Origin: Phycisphaerales bacterium
Lineage (GTDB): Bacteria > Planctomycetota > Phycisphaerae > Tepidisphaerales > Tepidisphaeraceae
Length of the DNA: 6,805 nucleotides
Assembly (NCBI GenBank): GCA_003153655.1
Contig: PMAK01000086.1
Location: 23,699 to 30,503, forward strand
Direction of reading: 5' to 3'
This document shows, in pieces, positions 5,146 through 6,805 of the stretch. Within the stretch, counting starts at the first letter, position 1. Every line of letters begins with the position of its first letter. The notes below the pieces were generated by a model that saw only the letters and a program-made list of their open reading frames with translations, searched no databases and had not been told where the DNA came from. Both the position numbers and the translations under genes were made by a program.

Positions 5146-6605
5146 GCCTCCTGTCGAATTTCTGTTTTGGAAAACGGCGTATATCCCTGGCACAGCGCCA
5201 GCGAATCCTCCACCGTATATTGCGAATGATCCCGCATGCTCCGCAGCAGCCGCGTAATCCCCAGAGCCGCCCATCGCCGAAAGCGAATCCCATCGACATC
5301 CACCAGCACCGGCGTCGGCCCCGTCTTCTCATCCTCGCGCACAATCCAGTTGCTTGCCTTCGCGTCAAAATGCCCCAGCCCAAGCTGATCGATTTTTCGC
5401 AAAATTCCGCCGGTTCGGCGCATCAGCATGTCGCGGTCATCAGCCGTCATCGCATCCAAATCCGCGCTAGCCAGCGTTGAACCCGCCACCCGCTCAAAAA
5501 CAATCACGCTATCCGTGATATATCCGAGCGCGCGTTTTTGCATCACCAACAGCGGCCACGCCGTCGGAATATCCCGCGCCGTCAACGCCCAGGCTTTGTG
5601 CCACGCTCGCCACGCCCGGCTTCCGCGCCCGATCTCATTCACATAACGATACCAATGCCGCTTAAACGATCGTTTGGCGATAATCTCCACGCGCCTCCCA
5701 CCGATCATCACCGCTCCCGCCATCACATCCCCGCTCGCTCCACGCTTGATGACGGTCAATTTGTCCGTCTCGATTTGTTGCCAAAGTTCCGGCCACGCTC
5801 GTTCCCAGTCTTCCGCCTGCACGCGCAGCTCGCTCGCCGGCGCCCATCTTCGCGAATATTTGTACTGCTTGAAAAAATGCCCGCGCCAGGCCCCGAATTT
5901 CAGCACCCCAAAATAATCGTTCTCGCGCCGAGTTCGCTCAATAAATTTCCGCCACTGCCGCCCGCTCACCGGATTATTCATCGGCATTCGCCCGCCCGGC
6001 CCCAGTTCATTCCATCCGCGCTGCCGCTCTGACCGCGTCGCCAAGCCACGCACACTGTGCGCCAACTTGAGCATATGTTTCAGCTTCAATCCCCCAAACC
6101 GAATCGCATACCCATCGAGCAGATAAACTGTTCCATTGCGCAGCAGCATATTTCCCAGATGAAGATCATCGTGCCCGAGTCGCGCCGCTCCGAGACCATG
6201 AAGCAGATGTAAAACCTCCTGCACAAGATGGTACCGGCCCGGAATCTCCTCGCCCCGCATGTTGAAGTCAGTGAAATATTGATCCAGCGGAACAGCCGGC
6301 TCAATCGCCTCCAGAATCACCGCATCCCCACCTTCCCCGCGTAGTCTGAACCCCACAAGCTGCGCCACGGCGCGCGGCGCCGAAACCTCGGCTCGCTGCA
6401 GCGCCTGAAGCCGCACAAATTCCCGTCGCGCCGGGCTTCCCCGAAACAAGCGCTTGAGCCCCATTCCCCGCCGGGGGTAAAATTTCAGATAATATCCGCG
6501 CCCCTCAAACTCAAATCGCCACACCTGCCGATAGCCCCGGTCTTTAACCAGCGTGCCATTCCGCGGCAAATCCCGCAAAAATTTTTCCAGCGCCTCAGGC
6601 GACAC
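5142..6605 (-). CDS. Tandem WaaP/Kdo-kinase-like protein with two kinase domains
   Basis: This 487-residue protein (numbered from GTG 6605) holds two copies of the small RIO/WaaP-type kinase fold that phosphorylates Kdo or heptose of LPS. Domain 1 (about 17-200) has the strand-3 Lys in YYLKFYPRRG (K41), helix-C Glu in ARREF (E62), the catalytic loop GHDDLHLGN (H145, D147, N152) and the metal-binding Asp in YLLDGYAIRF (D164). Domain 2 (about 282-480) has K311 in VEIIAKR, E324, the loop GHFDAKASN (H412, D414, K416, N419) and LVDVDGIRF (D436). Both look catalytically complete. A Trp/Arg-rich linker (215-280) joins them. The product probably acts in the cytoplasm on glycolipid core sugars; the substrate is unknown. 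The stop overlaps the next gene (ATGA). The start is uncertain: the frame is open to 6791 but overlaps the preceding gene there, so I use GTG 6605. A CTG at 6650 overlapping the preceding stop is an alternative giving 502 residues. Confidence 0.75.
   Translation of the reverse strand: MSPEALEKFLRDLPRNGTLVKDRGYRQVWRFEFEGRGYYLKFYPRRGMGLKRLFRGSPARREFVRLQALQRAEVSAPRAVAQLVGFRLRGEGGDAVILEAIEPAVPLDQYFTDFNMRGEEIPGRYHLVQEVLHLLHGLGAARLGHDDLHLGNMLLRNGTVYLLDGYAIRFGGLKLKHMLKLAHSVRGLATRSERQRGWNELGPGGRMPMNNPVSGRQWRKFIERTRRENDYFGVLKFGAWRGHFFKQYKYSRRWAPASELRVQAEDWERAWPELWQQIETDKLTVIKRGASGDVMAGAVMIGGRRVEIIAKRSFKRHWYRYVNEIGRGSRAWRAWHKAWALTARDIPTAWPLLVMQKRALGYITDSVIVFERVAGSTLASADLDAMTADDRDMLMRRTGGILRKIDQLGLGHFDAKASNWIVREDEKTGPTPVLVDVDGIRFRRWAALGITRLLRSMRDHSQYTVEDSLALCQGYTPFSKTEIRQEA
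5147..5152 (-). promoter_or_regulatory. Shine-Dalgarno site for the glycosyltransferase, inside the kinase 3' end
   Basis: A perfect AGGAGG lies within the last codons of the kinase gene. Its spacing is 1 base to ATG 5145, 7 to TTG 5139 and 13 to ATG 5133. Good spacing favours the TTG, while the overlap and codon type favour the ATG at 5145. Translational coupling with the kinase is likely either way. Confidence 0.5.
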
Positions 6606-6646
6606 GTTATCGAATTTATAAGCCTGCGCCCCGTATTTGTCTCGCC

Positions 6647-6805
6647 TCAGGATTCCACCTGCTGCGGTCCGTCCGCAATCCGCAACCCTTCCGCGATCTC
6701 CGGCAAAATCCCCCGCTGCACATAAACCGGCCGGACATACTTCCGAATCCCCGGCAAAACGACCCAGAACCTGAGCGATGCCGCGACGCAAACGCCCGCC
6801 ATAAT
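6647..6805 (-). CDS. C-terminal tail of an unrecognised gene (enters from right edge)
   Basis: Another frame, open from the right window edge, ends at TGA 6649-6647 and encodes the last 52 or so residues of a protein. It includes a hydrophobic stretch (SLRFWVVLPGI) and then a charged tail with KYVRPVYVQRGILPEIAEGL. It reads like real protein and explains why the kinase frame upstream of about 6650 is low-complexity Ala/Gly/Arg text unlike its family. I do not recognise the family. It sits immediately upstream of, and in the same direction as, the kinase, so it is probably the preceding gene of the same operon. It is too short for long-ORF screens, and most of the gene lies outside the window. 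Confidence 0.55.
   Translation of the reverse strand: MMAGVCVAASLRFWVVLPGIRKYVRPVYVQRGILPEIAEGLRIADGPQQVES

Noticed and set aside
5146..5274. Upstream extension of the heptosyltransferase reading frame to an ATG at 5274
   Set aside because: It lies wholly inside the kinase domain 2 coding sequence, is Ala/Gly-rich without family similarity, and the family motif begins only after 5106.
5123..5383. An 86-residue - strand open frame within the kinase 3' end
   Set aside because: It is an alternative-frame shadow of the kinase domain 2 coding region, rich in Arg/Trp/Gly, with no independent signal.
6651..6791. Kinase reading frame extended to a TTG at 6791
   Set aside because: It overlaps about 145 bases of a better protein-like frame that ends at 6647, and the extra residues are low-complexity Ala/Gly/Arg text.

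Overview
The window looks like chromosomal DNA of a Gram-negative-type bacterium with an elaborate outer envelope. My best guess is a planctomycete or relative. The reasons are an OprP-like porin, a large AsmA-like protein, lipopolysaccharide (LPS) sugar kinases and a heptosyltransferase, moderately high GC coding sequence, and few strong ribosome binding sites. This placement is inference; no rRNA or other marker gene is present.

The left half (about 1-3437) is on the + strand. It holds the 3' part of an outer-membrane porin of the phosphate-selective O/P type, cut by the window edge. After a 111-bp gap containing part of a dispersed-type repeat comes a complete 800-residue AsmA-like protein anchored in the inner membrane. 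The right half (3481-6805) is on the - strand and converges on the first half across only 43 bp. Reading in its own direction it has four parts. First is the C-terminal tail of an unrecognised gene entering from the right edge. Second is a protein with two tandem WaaP/Kdo-kinase-like domains. Third is a family 9 glycosyltransferase (heptosyltransferase) interrupted by an in-frame TAG. Fourth, after a 171-bp AT-rich spacer, is a small stand-alone receiver-like protein without the usual acidic pair.

The unknown tail, the tandem kinase and the glycosyltransferase are packed with overlapping or near-overlapping ends and probably form one operon for adding and phosphorylating core sugars of LPS or a similar glycolipid. 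The porin and AsmA-like genes also serve the outer membrane, so most of the window has an envelope theme.

The observations most worth a second look are the single in-frame amber codon that splits an otherwise well-conserved heptosyltransferase, and the two apparently intact kinase domains in one polypeptide. I see no mobile element, CRISPR array, RNA gene or clear defence system. There is no gene-free stretch over 300 bases.
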